From positions 69,161,418-69,225,417 of the forward strand of contig CM075760.1 in NCBI GenBank assembly GCA_037974335.1: 64,000 nt of DNA, in the 5' to 3' direction. Source of the stretch: Prionace glauca. Lineage: Eukaryota > Chordata > Chondrichthyes > Carcharhiniformes > Carcharhinidae. Positions 40,295 through 52,971 of this stretch are shown piece after piece. Every line of letters starts with the position of its first letter. The stretch's first letter is position 1. A program made the position numbers and the translations under genes. Under the pieces are notes generated by a model that was not told the DNA's origin, ran no database searches, and saw only the letters and a list, made by a program, of their open reading frames with translations.

Positions 40295-42490
40295 TAACAG
40301 AGAGAGAGAGACAGGATAGAGAGGGAGAGATAGAGAGAGTAACAGAGAGAGAGAGAGGATAGAGAGGGAGAGTATGAGAGAGAGAGAGAGCGCAACAGGA
40401 TAGAGACAGGGAGTAACAGAATAAGAGACAGGATAGAAAGTGAGACAGGATAGAGAGAGAGTAAGAGAGAGAGAGGCAGGATAGAGAGAGAGAGGAACAG
40501 AATAAGAGACAGGATAGAGAGAGAGAGAGACAGGATAGAGAGAGAGAGTAACAGAGAGAGAGAGAGGATAGAGAGGGAGAGTATGAGAGAGAGAGAGAGA
40601 GCGCAACAGGATAGAGACAGGGAGTAACAGAATAAGAGACAGGATAGAGAGTGAGACAGGATAGAGAGAGAGTAAGAGAGAGAGAGGCAGGATAGAGAGA
40701 GAGATGAACAGAATAAGAGACAGGATAGAGAGAGAGAGAGACAGGATAGAGAGAGAGAGTAACAGAGAGAGAGAGAGTAACAGAGAGAGAGAGAGGGGCT
40801 AGAGAGAGAGTAACAGAGAGAGAGAGAGAGAGACAGGGTAGAGAGACAGAATAGAGAGGGAGAGTAACAGGATAGAGAGGGAGAGTGACAGAGACAGGAT
40901 AGCGAGAGAGAGAGAGAGACAGAGAGAGAGACAGGATAGAGAGAGAGTAACAGAGAGAGAGAGACAGGATAGAGAGAGAGAGTAACAGAGAGAGAGAGAG
41001 GATAGAGAGAGAGTAACAGAGAGAGACAGAGAGACAGGATAGAGAGGGAGAGTAACAGGATAGAGAGGGAGAGTGACAGAGGCAGGATAGAGAGAGAGAG
41101 ACAGGATAGAGAGAGACAGGATAGAGCGGGTGAGTAACAGAGAGAGAGAGAGAGTAACAGAGAGAGAGAGACAGGATAGCGAGGGAGAGAGACAGAGAGA
41201 GAGAGACAGGATAGAGCGGGAGAGTAACAGAGAGAGAGAGAGAGAGACAGCATAGAGAGAGAGTAACAGAGAGAGAGAGAGAGAGAGACAGCATAGAGAG
41301 AGAGTAACAGAGAGAGAGAGAGACAGGATAGAGAGACAGGATAGAGAGAGAGAGTAACAGAGAGAGAGGATAGAGAGAGAGAGAATAACAGAGAGAGAGA
41401 CAGGATAGAGAGAGAGAGGATAGAGAGAGAGAGGATAGAGAGTAACAGTGAGAGAGAGACAGGATATAGAGAACGAGTAACAGAGACAGAGGATAGAGAG
41501 AGAGAGAATAACAGAGAGAGAGAGACAGGATAGAGAGAGAGAGACAGGATAGAGAGAGAGAGTAACAGAAAAAGAGACAGGATAGAGAGAGAGTGAGTGA
41601 CAGGATTGAGAGAGAGAGCAACAGAGGGAGAGAGACATGATAGAGAGAGAGAGACAGAGAGATAGAGAGAGAGAGGATAGACAGAGAGAGAGAGACAGAG
41701 AGTGAGAGACAGAGGGTGAGAGACAGGATAGAGAGAAAGAGAGAGACAGAATAACAGAGAGAGAGAGAGACATGACAGAGAGAGAGTAACACAGAGAGAG
41801 TGTCAGGACAGAGAGAGAGTGTCAGGACAGAGAGAGAGTGTCAGGATAGAGAGAGAGAGTAACAGAGAGAGAGAGAGAGAGCGACAGGATAGAGAGAGAG
41901 TAACAGAGAGAGAGAGACAGGATAGAGAGAGAGAGTAACAGACAGAGAGAGAGTAACAGAGAGAGAGAGACAGGATATAGAGGGAGAGTAACAGAGAGAG
42001 AGAGACAGGATATAGAGAGAGAGACAAGATAGAGAGAGAGAGTAACAGAGAGAGAGGATAGAGAGAGAGGATAGAGAGAGAGAGGATAGAGAGAGAGAGA
42101 GGATAGAGAGAGTAACAGAGAGTGAGAGAGGATAGTGAGAGAGAGGATAGAGAGAGAGAGAGTTATGGAGAGAGAGAGAGTAACAGAGAGAGAGAGACAG
42201 CATAGAGAGAGAGTAACAGAGAGAGAGAGACAGGATAGAGAGAGAGTAACAGAAAAAGAGACAGGATAGAGTGAGAGACAGGATAGAGAGAGAGAATAAC
42301 AGAGAGAGAGAGTAACAGAGAGAAAGAGAGAGAGAGACAGGATAGAGTGAGTAACAGAGAGAGTAACAGAGAGCGAGAGGATAGCGAGAGAGAGGATAGA
42401 GAGAGAGTAACAGAGAGACAGTAACAGAGAGAGAGTAACAGAGAGACAGAGTAACAGAGAGAGAAAGAGAGACAGGATAGAGAGAGAGAG
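40295..42490. repeat. 2,196-bp higher-order repeat, copy 1
   Basis: Every irregular landmark recurs 2,196 bp later: GAGCGCAACAGGATAGAGAC, GAGGGGCTAGAGAG, GTTATGGAGAG and CATGACAGAG. Open frames of identical length (324 and 74 codons) appear in both copies, so the two are almost or fully identical. Confidence 0.92.
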
Positions 42491-44686
42491 TAACAGAGAG
42501 AGAGAGACAGGATAGAGAGGGAGAGATAGAGAGAGTAACAGAGAGAGAGAGAGGATAGAGAGGGAGAGTATGAGAGAGAGAGAGAGCGCAACAGGATAGA
42601 GACAGGGAGTAACAGAATAAGAGACAGGATAGAAAGTGAGACAGGATAGAGAGAGAGTAAGAGAGAGAGAGGCAGGATAGAGAGAGAGAGGAACAGAATA
42701 AGAGACAGGATAGAGAGAGAGAGAGACAGGATAGAGAGAGAGAGTAACAGAGAGAGAGAGAGGATAGAGAGGGAGAGTATGAGAGAGAGAGAGAGAGCGC
42801 AACAGGATAGAGACAGGGAGTAACAGAATAAGAGACAGGATAGAGAGTGAGACAGGATAGAGAGAGAGTAAGAGAGAGAGAGGCAGGATAGAGAGAGAGA
42901 TGAACAGAATAAGAGACAGGATAGAGAGAGAGAGAGACAGGATAGAGAGAGAGAGTAACAGAGAGAGAGAGAGTAACAGAGAGAGAGAGAGGGGCTAGAG
43001 AGAGAGTAACAGAGAGAGAGAGAGAGAGACAGGGTAGAGAGACAGAATAGAGAGGGAGAGTAACAGGATAGAGAGGGAGAGTGACAGAGACAGGATAGCG
43101 AGAGAGAGAGAGAGACAGAGAGAGAGACAGGATAGAGAGAGAGTAACAGAGAGAGAGAGACAGGATAGAGAGAGAGAGTAACAGAGAGAGAGAGAGGATA
43201 GAGAGAGAGTAACAGAGAGAGACAGAGAGACAGGATAGAGAGGGAGAGTAACAGGATAGAGAGGGAGAGTGACAGAGGCAGGATAGAGAGAGAGAGACAG
43301 GATAGAGAGAGACAGGATAGAGCGGGTGAGTAACAGAGAGAGAGAGAGAGTAACAGAGAGAGAGAGACAGGATAGCGAGGGAGAGAGACAGAGAGAGAGA
43401 GACAGGATAGAGCGGGAGAGTAACAGAGAGAGAGAGAGAGAGACAGCATAGAGAGAGAGTAACAGAGAGAGAGAGAGAGAGAGACAGCATAGAGAGAGAG
43501 TAACAGAGAGAGAGAGAGACAGGATAGAGAGACAGGATAGAGAGAGAGAGTAACAGAGAGAGAGGATAGAGAGAGAGAGAATAACAGAGAGAGAGACAGG
43601 ATAGAGAGAGAGAGGATAGAGAGAGAGAGGATAGAGAGTAACAGTGAGAGAGAGACAGGATATAGAGAACGAGTAACAGAGACAGAGGATAGAGAGAGAG
43701 AGAATAACAGAGAGAGAGAGACAGGATAGAGAGAGAGAGACAGGATAGAGAGAGAGAGTAACAGAAAAAGAGACAGGATAGAGAGAGAGTGAGTGACAGG
43801 ATTGAGAGAGAGAGCAACAGAGGGAGAGAGACATGATAGAGAGAGAGAGACAGAGAGATAGAGAGAGAGAGGATAGACAGAGAGAGAGAGACAGAGAGTG
43901 AGAGACAGAGGGTGAGAGACAGGATAGAGAGAAAGAGAGAGACAGAATAACAGAGAGAGAGAGAGACATGACAGAGAGAGAGTAACACAGAGAGAGTGTC
44001 AGGACAGAGAGAGAGTGTCAGGACAGAGAGAGAGTGTCAGGATAGAGAGAGAGAGTAACAGAGAGAGAGAGAGAGAGCGACAGGATAGAGAGAGAGTAAC
44101 AGAGAGAGAGAGACAGGATAGAGAGAGAGAGTAACAGACAGAGAGAGAGTAACAGAGAGAGAGAGACAGGATATAGAGGGAGAGTAACAGAGAGAGAGAG
44201 ACAGGATATAGAGAGAGAGACAAGATAGAGAGAGAGAGTAACAGAGAGAGAGGATAGAGAGAGAGGATAGAGAGAGAGAGGATAGAGAGAGAGAGAGGAT
44301 AGAGAGAGTAACAGAGAGTGAGAGAGGATAGTGAGAGAGAGGATAGAGAGAGAGAGAGTTATGGAGAGAGAGAGAGTAACAGAGAGAGAGAGACAGCATA
44401 GAGAGAGAGTAACAGAGAGAGAGAGACAGGATAGAGAGAGAGTAACAGAAAAAGAGACAGGATAGAGTGAGAGACAGGATAGAGAGAGAGAATAACAGAG
44501 AGAGAGAGTAACAGAGAGAAAGAGAGAGAGAGACAGGATAGAGTGAGTAACAGAGAGAGTAACAGAGAGCGAGAGGATAGCGAGAGAGAGGATAGAGAGA
44601 GAGTAACAGAGAGACAGTAACAGAGAGAGAGTAACAGAGAGACAGAGTAACAGAGAGAGAAAGAGAGACAGGATAGAGAGAGAGAG
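42491..44686. repeat. 2,196-bp higher-order repeat, copy 2
   Basis: Tandem to copy 1. After about 44,710 the sequence departs from the pattern. A partial, rearranged third copy of the right-hand section lies at about 46,055-46,440. Confidence 0.92.
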
Positions 44687-46499
44687 TAACAGAGAGAGAG
44701 AGACAGGATAGAGAGAGAGTAACAGAGAGAGAGAGGATAGAGAGAGAGAGGATAGAGAGAGAGGATAGAGAGAGAGAGGATAGATAGTAACAGTGAGAGA
44801 GAGACAGGATATAGAGAGCGCATAACAGAGAGAGAGGATAGAGAGAGAGAGAGAGGATAGAGAGAGAGAGACAGAGAGAGGATAAAGAGAGAGTAACAGA
44901 GAGAGATAGAGAGAGAGAGATACGGGATAGAGAGAGAGAGAGTAGCAGAGAGAGAGAGACAGGATAGTGTTTGAGTAACAGAGAGAGAGAGATTCAGGAT
45001 AGAGAGAGAGTAACAGAGAGAGAAAGAGAGAGAGACAGGATAGAGAGACAGTAATAGGGAGAGGGAGAGAGAGGATGTAGAGAAAGAGAATAACAGAGAG
45101 AGAGAGAGAGAGAGGATAGAGAGGGAGAGAGACAGAGAGAGAGAGAGAGACAGAGAGAGAGAGACAGGATAGAGAGAGTAACTGAAAAACAGACATGATA
45201 GAGAGAGAGTGTGTGAGAGGATAGAGAGAGAGAGCAACAGAGGGAGAGAGACATGATAGAGAGAGAGCGAGTAACAGAGAGAGAGAGAGACAGGATATAG
45301 AGAGAGTAACAGAGAGAGAGAGACAGGATAGAGAGAGACAGGATAGAGAGAGAGACAGGATAGAGAGAGGGACAGGATAGAGAGAGAGAGTAACAGAGAG
45401 AGAGAGTAACAGAGAGAGAGAGAGCTACAGAGAGACAGGATAGAGAGAGAGAGTAACAGAGAGAGAGAGAGCATAGAGAGAGAGAGGATAGAGAGAGAGA
45501 GGATAGAGAGAGAGAGTAACAGAGAGAGAGAGTAACAGAGAGAGAAAGAGAGAGAGAGACAGGATAGAGAGTGAGAGTAACAGAGAGAGAGAGACAGGAT
45601 AGAAAGAGAGAGGATAGAGAGAGAGAGGATAGAGAGAGAGAGGATAGAGAGATAGAAAGGATAGAGAGAGAGAGGATAGAGAGAGAGAGGATAGAGAGAG
45701 AGGATAGAGAGTAACAGTGAGAGAGAGACAGGATATAGAGAGCGAGTAACAGAGAGAGAGGATAGAGAGAGAGAGAATAACAGAGAGAGAGACAGGATAG
45801 AGAGTGAAAGGATAGAGAGAGAGAGGATAGCGAGAGAAAGGATAGAGAGAGAGAGGATAGAGAGAGAGAGGATAGAGAGTAACAGTGAGAGAGAGACAGG
45901 ATATAGAGAGCGAGTAACAGAGAGAGAGGATAGAGAGAGAGAGAATAACAGAGAGAGAGACAGGATAGAGAGTGAGAGGATAGAGAGAGAGAGGATAGCG
46001 AGAGAAAGGATAGAGAGAGAGAGGATAGAGAGAGAGAGGATAGAGAGTAAAGTGAGAGAGAGACAGGATATAGAGAACGAGTAACAGAGACAGAGGATAG
46101 AGAGAGAGAGAATAACAGAGAGAGAGAGAGACAGGATAGAGAGAGAGACAGGATAGAGAGAGAGAGTAACAGAAAAAGAGACAGGATAGAGAGAGTGACA
46201 GGATTGAGAGAGAGAGCAACAGAGGGAGAGAGACATGATAGAGAGAGAGAGACAGAGAGAGAGAGGATAGACAGAGAGAGAGAGACAGAGAGTGAGAGAC
46301 AGAGGGTGAGAGACAGGATAGAGAGAAAGAGAGAGACAGAATAACAGAGAGAGAGAGAGACATGACAGAGAGAGAGTAACACAGAGAGAGTGTCAGGATA
46401 GAGAGAGAGTGTCAGGATAGAGAGAGAGAGTAACAGAGAGAGAGAGGGTTACAGAGAGAACGAGGAAGTGATTGAGATGGAGAGGGTCACGAAGTGTTC

Positions 46500-46642
46500 A
46501 CAGAATCCCAGCAGTGCAGAGAGAGGCCATTCAGCCCATTGAGGCTGTATTGTCACCAATCCCACCCAGCTCCTATCCCCATAACCCCACATATTTAATC
46601 CCCCGACACTGAGGGGAAATTTAGCACGGCCACTCCACCTAA
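46500..46642 (-). mobile_element. SINE tail fragment
   Basis: GAATCCCAGCAGTGCAGAG, GAGGCCATTCAGCCCATTGA, CTATCCCCATAACCCCACAT and TTTAGCACGGCC follow the reversed SINE tail order. Confidence 0.7.
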
Positions 46643-46828
46643 CCCGCACATTGGGAGCTTCAAGTTTTTAGGTGTCCAGATCACCAACAACCTATCCTGG
46701 TCCCTCCACACCAACACTATCGTTAAGAAAGCCTCACCAACGCCGCGACTTTCTCCGAAGACTGAGGAAATTTGACATGTCAGCTACAACTCTCCCCATT
46801 TTTATAGATGCCCCATAGAAAGCATTCT
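46643..46828 (+). mobile_element. Non-LTR reverse transcriptase C-terminal fragment
   Basis: It encodes FKFLGVQITNNLSW and then LHTNTIVKKA, a post-palm motif typical of jockey/L2-like elements ('FKYLGVxIxxxLxWxxHxxxIxKKA'), ending near PIESIL. It differs from the CR1 copies and marks the left breakpoint of the third segmental copy. Confidence 0.65.
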
Positions 46829-47193
46829 TCAGAGAGAGAGAGAGAGATCCAGAGACAGAGACAGAGAGAGACAGAAACAGGATGGGATTGTGCTGTGCGT
46901 GTTACAGAGCTGACACTGAGACACACACCAGATGGACAGTCACAGACCAGAGTGAACCGTTCTCTGTAACCTGCAGTGTCCCGGACATGGACAGACGCTG
47001 ACACTCAGACACACACACAACAACAACAACAACTTGCATTTATGTAGCACCTTGAACAGAATTGTCCCTGAGATGCTTCACAGGAACCAAGAGTGAAAAA
47101 TTAGACACTGAGTCACAGGCGAGTTTAGGGACAGACGCCCCACAGATTTGGTGAAAAGTGATTGGTTTTAGGAATGATCCTAATGGGGGAAAG

Positions 47194-47905
47194 GGAGGTA
47201 TTAAGCGGCAAATGTGAGGTTCTCCACTTTGGGAGCAGAAAGGGGGAGGCGGATTACTGTCTGAATGGCCATAAATGAGGAGCGGGGAATGTACAAGGAG
47301 ACCTGGGTGTCCCTCACACACCAATCGCTGGAGGCAAGCGTGCAGGGGCAGGAGGCAGGAGAAAAGGCCAATGGGATGTTGGCCCCCATAGCGAGAGGAT
47401 TGGAGAACAGGAAGAGGGTCTTGCTGCAATTAGACAGGGCCTTGGTGAGACCACAGCCCGAATATTGTGGACAGTTTGGCTCTCTGTATCTGAGGAAGGA
47501 TGTTCTTGCTCCAGAGGGAGCCCGGAGAAGGTTTCCCAGACGGATCCCTGGGATGGAGGGACTGACGAATGAGGAGAGATTGAGTGGGTTGGGATTGTAT
47601 TCACTGGAGATCAGAGAGTGAGGGGGCGAACTCATCGAAATCAATAAAATTCTAACAGGACCAGACACGGGTAGGTGCCAGAAGGATGATCCCGGTGGTG
47701 GGGGTGTCCAGAACCAGGGCTCACAGTCTGAGGATACAGGGGAGACGGTTTAGGACAGAGATGAGGAGAAATCTCTTCACCCAGAGAGGGGTCAGCCTGT
47801 GGAATTCACCAACACAGAAAGTAGTTCAGACCAAAACATTGAATGTTTCCGAGGGGCTGTTAGATACAGCACTTGGGGCAAAGGGGATAAAAGGATAAGG
47901 GGCAA
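47194..47905 (+). mobile_element. CR1-clade LINE C-terminal fragment, copy 2 of 3
   Basis: Same frames as the copy at 35165-35885, with the small indel shared with copy 3. Confidence 0.85.
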
Positions 47906-47917
47906 GGTTCACTTTCC

Positions 47918-48144
47918 TGGCTAATCCCCCCTAACCTACACATCCCCTGACACTCAGGGACAATTTAGCACGGCCAATTCACCGAACCTGCACATCTGGG
48001 GACTGAGGGAGGAAACCAGAGCACCCGGAGGAAACCCACGCAGACACGGGGAGAATCTCCGTACAGACAGTGACCCAGGGCTGGGATTGAACCCCGGTCC
48101 CTGGCGCTGGGAGGCAGCAGTGCCAACCACTGTGCCAACGCATG
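47918..48144 (-). mobile_element. SINE, minus strand, copy 2 of 3
   Basis: Near-identical to 35890-36115, including GCGCTGGGAGGCAGCAGTGC at the head. Confidence 0.85.
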
Positions 48145-49262
48145 CTCATCAAACACTTCCAACCCAAATACAGGACACAGAGTAAAATTCCCTCTGCTCT
48201 GTCCAGGGAATTTTTCATTGCAGATTTTTAGATTTATTTTAAGGAGAGAACAAACAGAACTCAAATTGTTCAGCATCCCAGTGTGAACTCGTGTTTAATT
48301 CAACCAGGATCTCAGCTCCTCAGATTGCAACATGGAGTTGAAGCTGTGAATACAGATGTGTCTCTCTCTGTCTCAGAGTTTGTGTATTCTGTCTCTCACT
48401 CACTTTGAAACTTATCTGAAGAATTTGAACGATGAACGTTGCTTTAATCCCTCCTGACTCTAAGCACATGGAACTGGGGAATCTTCAAAGCCGACAGTCT
48501 CATGTAATTAACACCAAACTGCATCTTTATTCCCCCATCCATTTCCTATCTCTGAATAGATCCCACACATTTCCAGAATGCAGGAAGCTCTCAATGGAAA
48601 CTGCTTCCAATGATTCCCCAATACAATTGTTCACACTTGCCTGGAAACTACATCCCACTGACATTCCCCAAAGCAGCCACAGAAAAGGGACGGGTTATTT
48701 TAAACATTGAACCTGAACTCACTGAGTTTACAATTCACTCACATTGTACAGAAATGCTGATCCTGTTTTGATGAGAGTGATCAGATTAACTCTGGAACAT
48801 GAAGGCAGCCTCCGGACTGAGATGAACCACATTTATAACAATTCCACAATATCAGAGACATTGCTGTGTGTATTGTGTGAATCCAGCTGTGAAATATCCA
48901 AACATTTGGAGCTTCCACTGTTTCTGTCTTTTCATCATTTATTAAAGTACGTTGTTCTATCCCTTTTCAATCTAAGTTGTGTCAATTTACATTTCCCTGC
49001 TCTGAAACCTCTCCACCAGTTTTGTCCATTTACTAAACATGAAAAACTCTTTGCAATTTGATATTTCCAGCGACACTGCTTACAATGCTGACTCATTTTT
49101 TGTATCTATGGCAAACCAGGATGTGTAGCATTCAGTCACATTAACAGGTCAATAAATACATCCAAACTACCTGTATATTTCTCTGTGTGTGTTTACCATG
49201 ATCTGTTTGAGTGGGGGAGCAGGATCAATGGGGCAAATGGCCTAAAACTGAACATAATTGAG
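48145..49262. other. Second copy of the 1.1-kb unidentified segment
   Basis: Differs from 36116-37240 by only a few substitutions (for example AATATCCAAACATTT for AATATCCGAACATTT). No feature recognised. Confidence 0.5.
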
Positions 49263-49279
49263 ATTTAAACACTCATACA

Positions 49280-49290
49280 TGCTGACACAG

Positions 49291-49322
<32 letters not shown>

Positions 49323-49945
49323 AAACATAGAAGCACTCACATAGTGCCAGAGAGAGACACACACATTCACAGAAACACACAGGCACTGATACACACACAC
49401 ACAGACAGACACACACACTCATTGACACAGAGACAGATGCACACACACACACATACTAACACAGAGGCACTCACATAGAGACAGAGAGACAGACACATAT
49501 TCACAGAGACACACAGACACAGATACATACTCACACACGCAGACACAGAGAGACAGACACACACACTCATTGACACAGAGACAGATGCACACACACACAC
49601 ATACTAACACAGAGGCACTCACATAGAGACAGAGAGACAGACACATATTCACAGAGACACACAGACACAGATACATACTCACACACGCAGACACAGAGAG
49701 ACAGACACACACACACACACACACACACTCACAGACACACAGAAACACATTTTGAAATACACACACACACATACTGAAACACACATACACTCACAGACAC
49801 ACAAGCTCACACACAGAAAGACACACAATCTGTCTCTCACACACACACACACACAGAAATACGTGCATACACTTAGAATCTCTTTCTCACACACACAGAA
49901 ACACAGAAACATAACCACACCGACACTCACACACACTCATTCCTA
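49280..49945. repeat. CA-rich microsatellite with internal 122-bp duplication
   Basis: A block beginning ACACACTCATTGACACAGAG occurs at about 49413 and again at about 49561, so the array has also grown by longer duplications. Confidence 0.9.
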
Positions 49946-50071
49946 TTTCTGTTTTACTCCTCACTGCCCCCAGCTAGAAAGTACTGGGATCTGAGCTTGA
50001 AATGCTGGAACTGATCCTGGGGGAATGAGTGGGGTCTGATAGACACCCAGAGGGTCACTTGTGTGTGAATC

Positions 50072-50655
50072 ATAGAATGGGGACAGCACAGGAGGCCATT
50101 CAGCCCATCAATCCAGGATGGAGAGCCTGCAAGAGCAGTTTGACTATTCCCGCTCCCCCCACCCTCTCCCCGTAACCCTGTCAATATTTTCCCCTCAGCC
50201 TCCCATTCAATCTCCTCCTGATGGAATCTCCTTCCCCCTCTGGCTCAGACAGAACATTCCAGATCACAGTGCGTTCAAAACATTTCCCCATCACACAATC
50301 CCAGATTCACACAGTGCAGGAGAGACCCCTCGGCCCATCGAGTCTGTACTGACCTGTCAGAACCACCTAACATCCCCACCCAACCCCATTTCCCAGCACT
50401 TGGCCCACAGCCCTGAATGTGATGATGGGCCGAGTGCTCATCCAGGGACTTTTTAAAGGGTGTGAGACAACTTGCCTCTACCCCCACTCCCAGGGAGCAC
50501 ATTCCAGACCCCCCCCACCCTCTGGGTAAAACAATTCTTCCTCACATCCCCCCTCAACCTCCTGTCCCTCACCTTGAACCTGTGTCCCCCTCGCGACTGA
50601 CCCTTCAACTAAGGAGAGCAGCTGTTCCCGATCCACACTGTTCATGCCTGTCCCA
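50072..50655 (-). mobile_element. CR1-like LINE 3' end, minus strand, copy 2 of 3
   Basis: Same landmarks as 32400-32984. TCGAGTCTGTACTGACCTG distinguishes it from copy 1. Confidence 0.8.
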
Positions 50656-51328
50656 GTTATTACAATCTGGGCCTTGTATCAGTAATCTCTGCCATAAACC
50701 ACTCTCAGTTATTACAATCTGGGCCTTGTATCAGTAATCTCTGTCCTAAACCTCTCTCAGTTATTACAATCTGGGTCTTGTATCAGTAATCTCTGCCCTA
50801 AACATCCCTCAGTTATTACAATCTGGGCCTTGTAGCAGTAATCTCTGTCCTAAACCTCTCTCAGTTATTACAATCTGGGTCTTGTATCAGTAATCTCTGC
50901 CCTAAACATCCCTCAGTTATTACAATCTGGGCCTTGTATCAGTAATCTCTGCCCTAAACATCTCTCAGTTTTTACAATCTGGGCCTTGTAGCAGTAATCT
51001 CTGCCCTAAACATCCCTTAGTTATTACAATCTGGGCCTTGTAGCAGTAATCTCTGCCCTAAACATCCCTTAGTTATTACAATCTGGGCCTTGTAGCAGTA
51101 ATCTCTGCCCTAAACATCCCTTAGTTATTACAATCTGGGCCTTGTAGCAGTAATCTCTGCCCTAAACCTCTCTCAGTTATTACAATCTGGACCTTGTAGC
51201 AGTAATCTCTGCCCTAAACCTCTCTCAGTTATTACAATCTGGACCTTGTATCAGTAATCTCTGCCCTAAACATGCCTCAGTTATTACAATCTGGACCTTG
51301 TAGCAGTAATCTCTGCCCTAAAGCTCTC
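50656..51328. repeat. 52-bp satellite, block 4
   Basis: About 13 copies, of which the later ones use the AACATCCCTTAG and TAGCAGTAAT subtype seen in block 1, consistent with its position before the same LINE remnant. Confidence 0.96.
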
Positions 51329-51699
51329 TCCTAAACCTTCCAATCTTTCAAAAACATTTGGATGAGCGCTCACAACATCACAACATTCACAGATATGGGA
51401 CAAGAGATGGAAAACTGGGTTAGCACAACTTTAGTGGGAGTTACTGTTGGTGCAGACTCGATGATCAAGCATTGGGTGATCAATTTGATGTTTCCAGCTA
51501 TGCTGCTTACAATGCTGTCTCATTTTTTGTGTCTATGGCAAACTGTGATGTGAAGAATTCAGTTACATTAAATGGTCAATAAATACATCCAAACTACCTG
51601 TATATTTCTGTGTGTGTGTTTACCATGATCTGTTTGAGTGGTGGAGCAGGATCGATGGGTCAAATGGCCTAAAACTGCACAGAATTGAGATTTAAACAC

Positions 51700-52250
51700 T
51701 CATGCATGCTGACACACACAGAGACACACACACAGACAGACACACACTCATTGACACAGACAGATGCACACACACACACACACACACACACACTCATTGA
51801 CACAGACAGATGCACACACACACACACACAGACACAAACACAGAGGCACTCACATAGAGACAGAGAGAGACACACATATATTCAGAGAGAGACACAGACA
51901 CAGAGAGACAGACAGACACAACACACACATTCACTCACAGACACAGAGACACACACACAGACACAAACACACAGGCACTCATACAGAGAGAGAGACACAC
52001 ACATATTCAGAGAGACACAGAGAGACAGACACACACACACATTCACTCACAGACACACACACACCAACAGACACACAGAAACACATGTTGAAATCCACAC
52101 ACATACAAAAACACACAGACACTCACAGACACACAAGCTCACACACAGAAAGACACACAATCTGTCTCTCACACACACACACAGAAATACGTGCACACAC
52201 TTGGAATCTCTTTCTCACACACACAGAAACATAACCACACCGACACACAC
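51700..52250. repeat. CA-rich microsatellite, copy B
   Basis: Counterpart of 31720-32265, with a short extra duplication of ACTCATTGACACAGACAGAT. Confidence 0.95.
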
Positions 52251-52385
52251 ACACTCATTCCTATTTCTGTTTTACTCCTCACTGCCCCCAGCTAGAAAGT
52301 ACTGGGATCTGAGCTTGAAATGCTGGAACTGATCCTGGGGGAATGAGTGGGGTCAGATAGACACCCAGAGGGTCACTTGTGTGTG

Positions 52386-52971
52386 AATCATAGAATGGGG
52401 ACAGCACAGGAGGCCATTCAGCCCATCAATCCAGGATGGAGAGCCTGCAAGAGCAGTTTGACTATTCCCGCTCCCCCCACCCTCTCCCCGTAACCCTGTC
52501 AATATTTTCCCCTCAGCCTCCCATTCAATCTCCTCCTGATGGAATCTCCTTCCCCCTCTGGCTCAGACAGAACATTCCAGATCCCAGTGCGTTCAAAACA
52601 TTTCCCCATCACACAATCCCAGATTCACACAGTGCAGGAGAGACCCCTCGGCCCATCGAGTCTGTACTGACCGATCAGAACCACCTAACATCCCCACCCA
52701 ACCCCATTTCCCAGCACTTGGCCCACAGCCCTGAATGTGATGATGGGCCGAGTGCTCATCCAGGGACTTTTTAAAGGGTGTAAGACAACTTGCCTCTACC
52801 CCCCCTCCCAGGGAGCACATTCCAGACTCTCCCCACCCTCTGGGTAAAACAATTCTTCCTCACATCCCCCCTCAACCTCCTGTCCCTCACCTTGAACCTG
52901 TGTCCCCCTCGCGACTGACCCTTCAACTAAGGAGAGCAGCTGTTCCCGATCCACACTGTTCATGCCTGTCC
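52386..52971 (-). mobile_element. CR1-like LINE 3' end, minus strand, copy 3 of 3
   Basis: Near-identical to 50072-50655. The shared GAGTCTGTACTGACC groups it with that copy. Confidence 0.8.

Larger units (their letters stand above)
38938..46455. repeat. Purine-rich GAGA-type satellite, 7.5 kb
   Basis: The plus strand is nearly all A and G, punctuated by GTAACAG, GACAG and GATAG. The left part has a regular ~40-bp unit (GACAGGATAGAGAGAGGGAG then TAACAGACAGAGAGAGA). From about 39,700 the units become irregular, with inserted runs of GAGAGAGAGGATA. The minus strand is stop-poor and yields Leu/Ser-rich frames up to 770 codons. A similar array starts at 59818. Confidence 0.97.
46829..50655. repeat. 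Segmental duplication, recombinant copy C
   Basis: 46829-49262 matches 34830-37240 and 55530-57962, whereas 49946-50655 matches 32266-32985 and 52251-52972. The parts are joined through a CA-rich array (49280-49945), so this copy appears to have formed by recombination between two CA tracts of the duplicated unit. Confidence 0.9.

Noticed and set aside
38941-46382. Minus-strand open frames up to 770 codons rich in Leu, Ser and Tyr
   Set aside because: They are translations of the GAGA-type satellite, whose complement (CTCTCT with GTTACT, ATCCTG) lacks stops. Frames restart in every phase and repeat with the satellite period.
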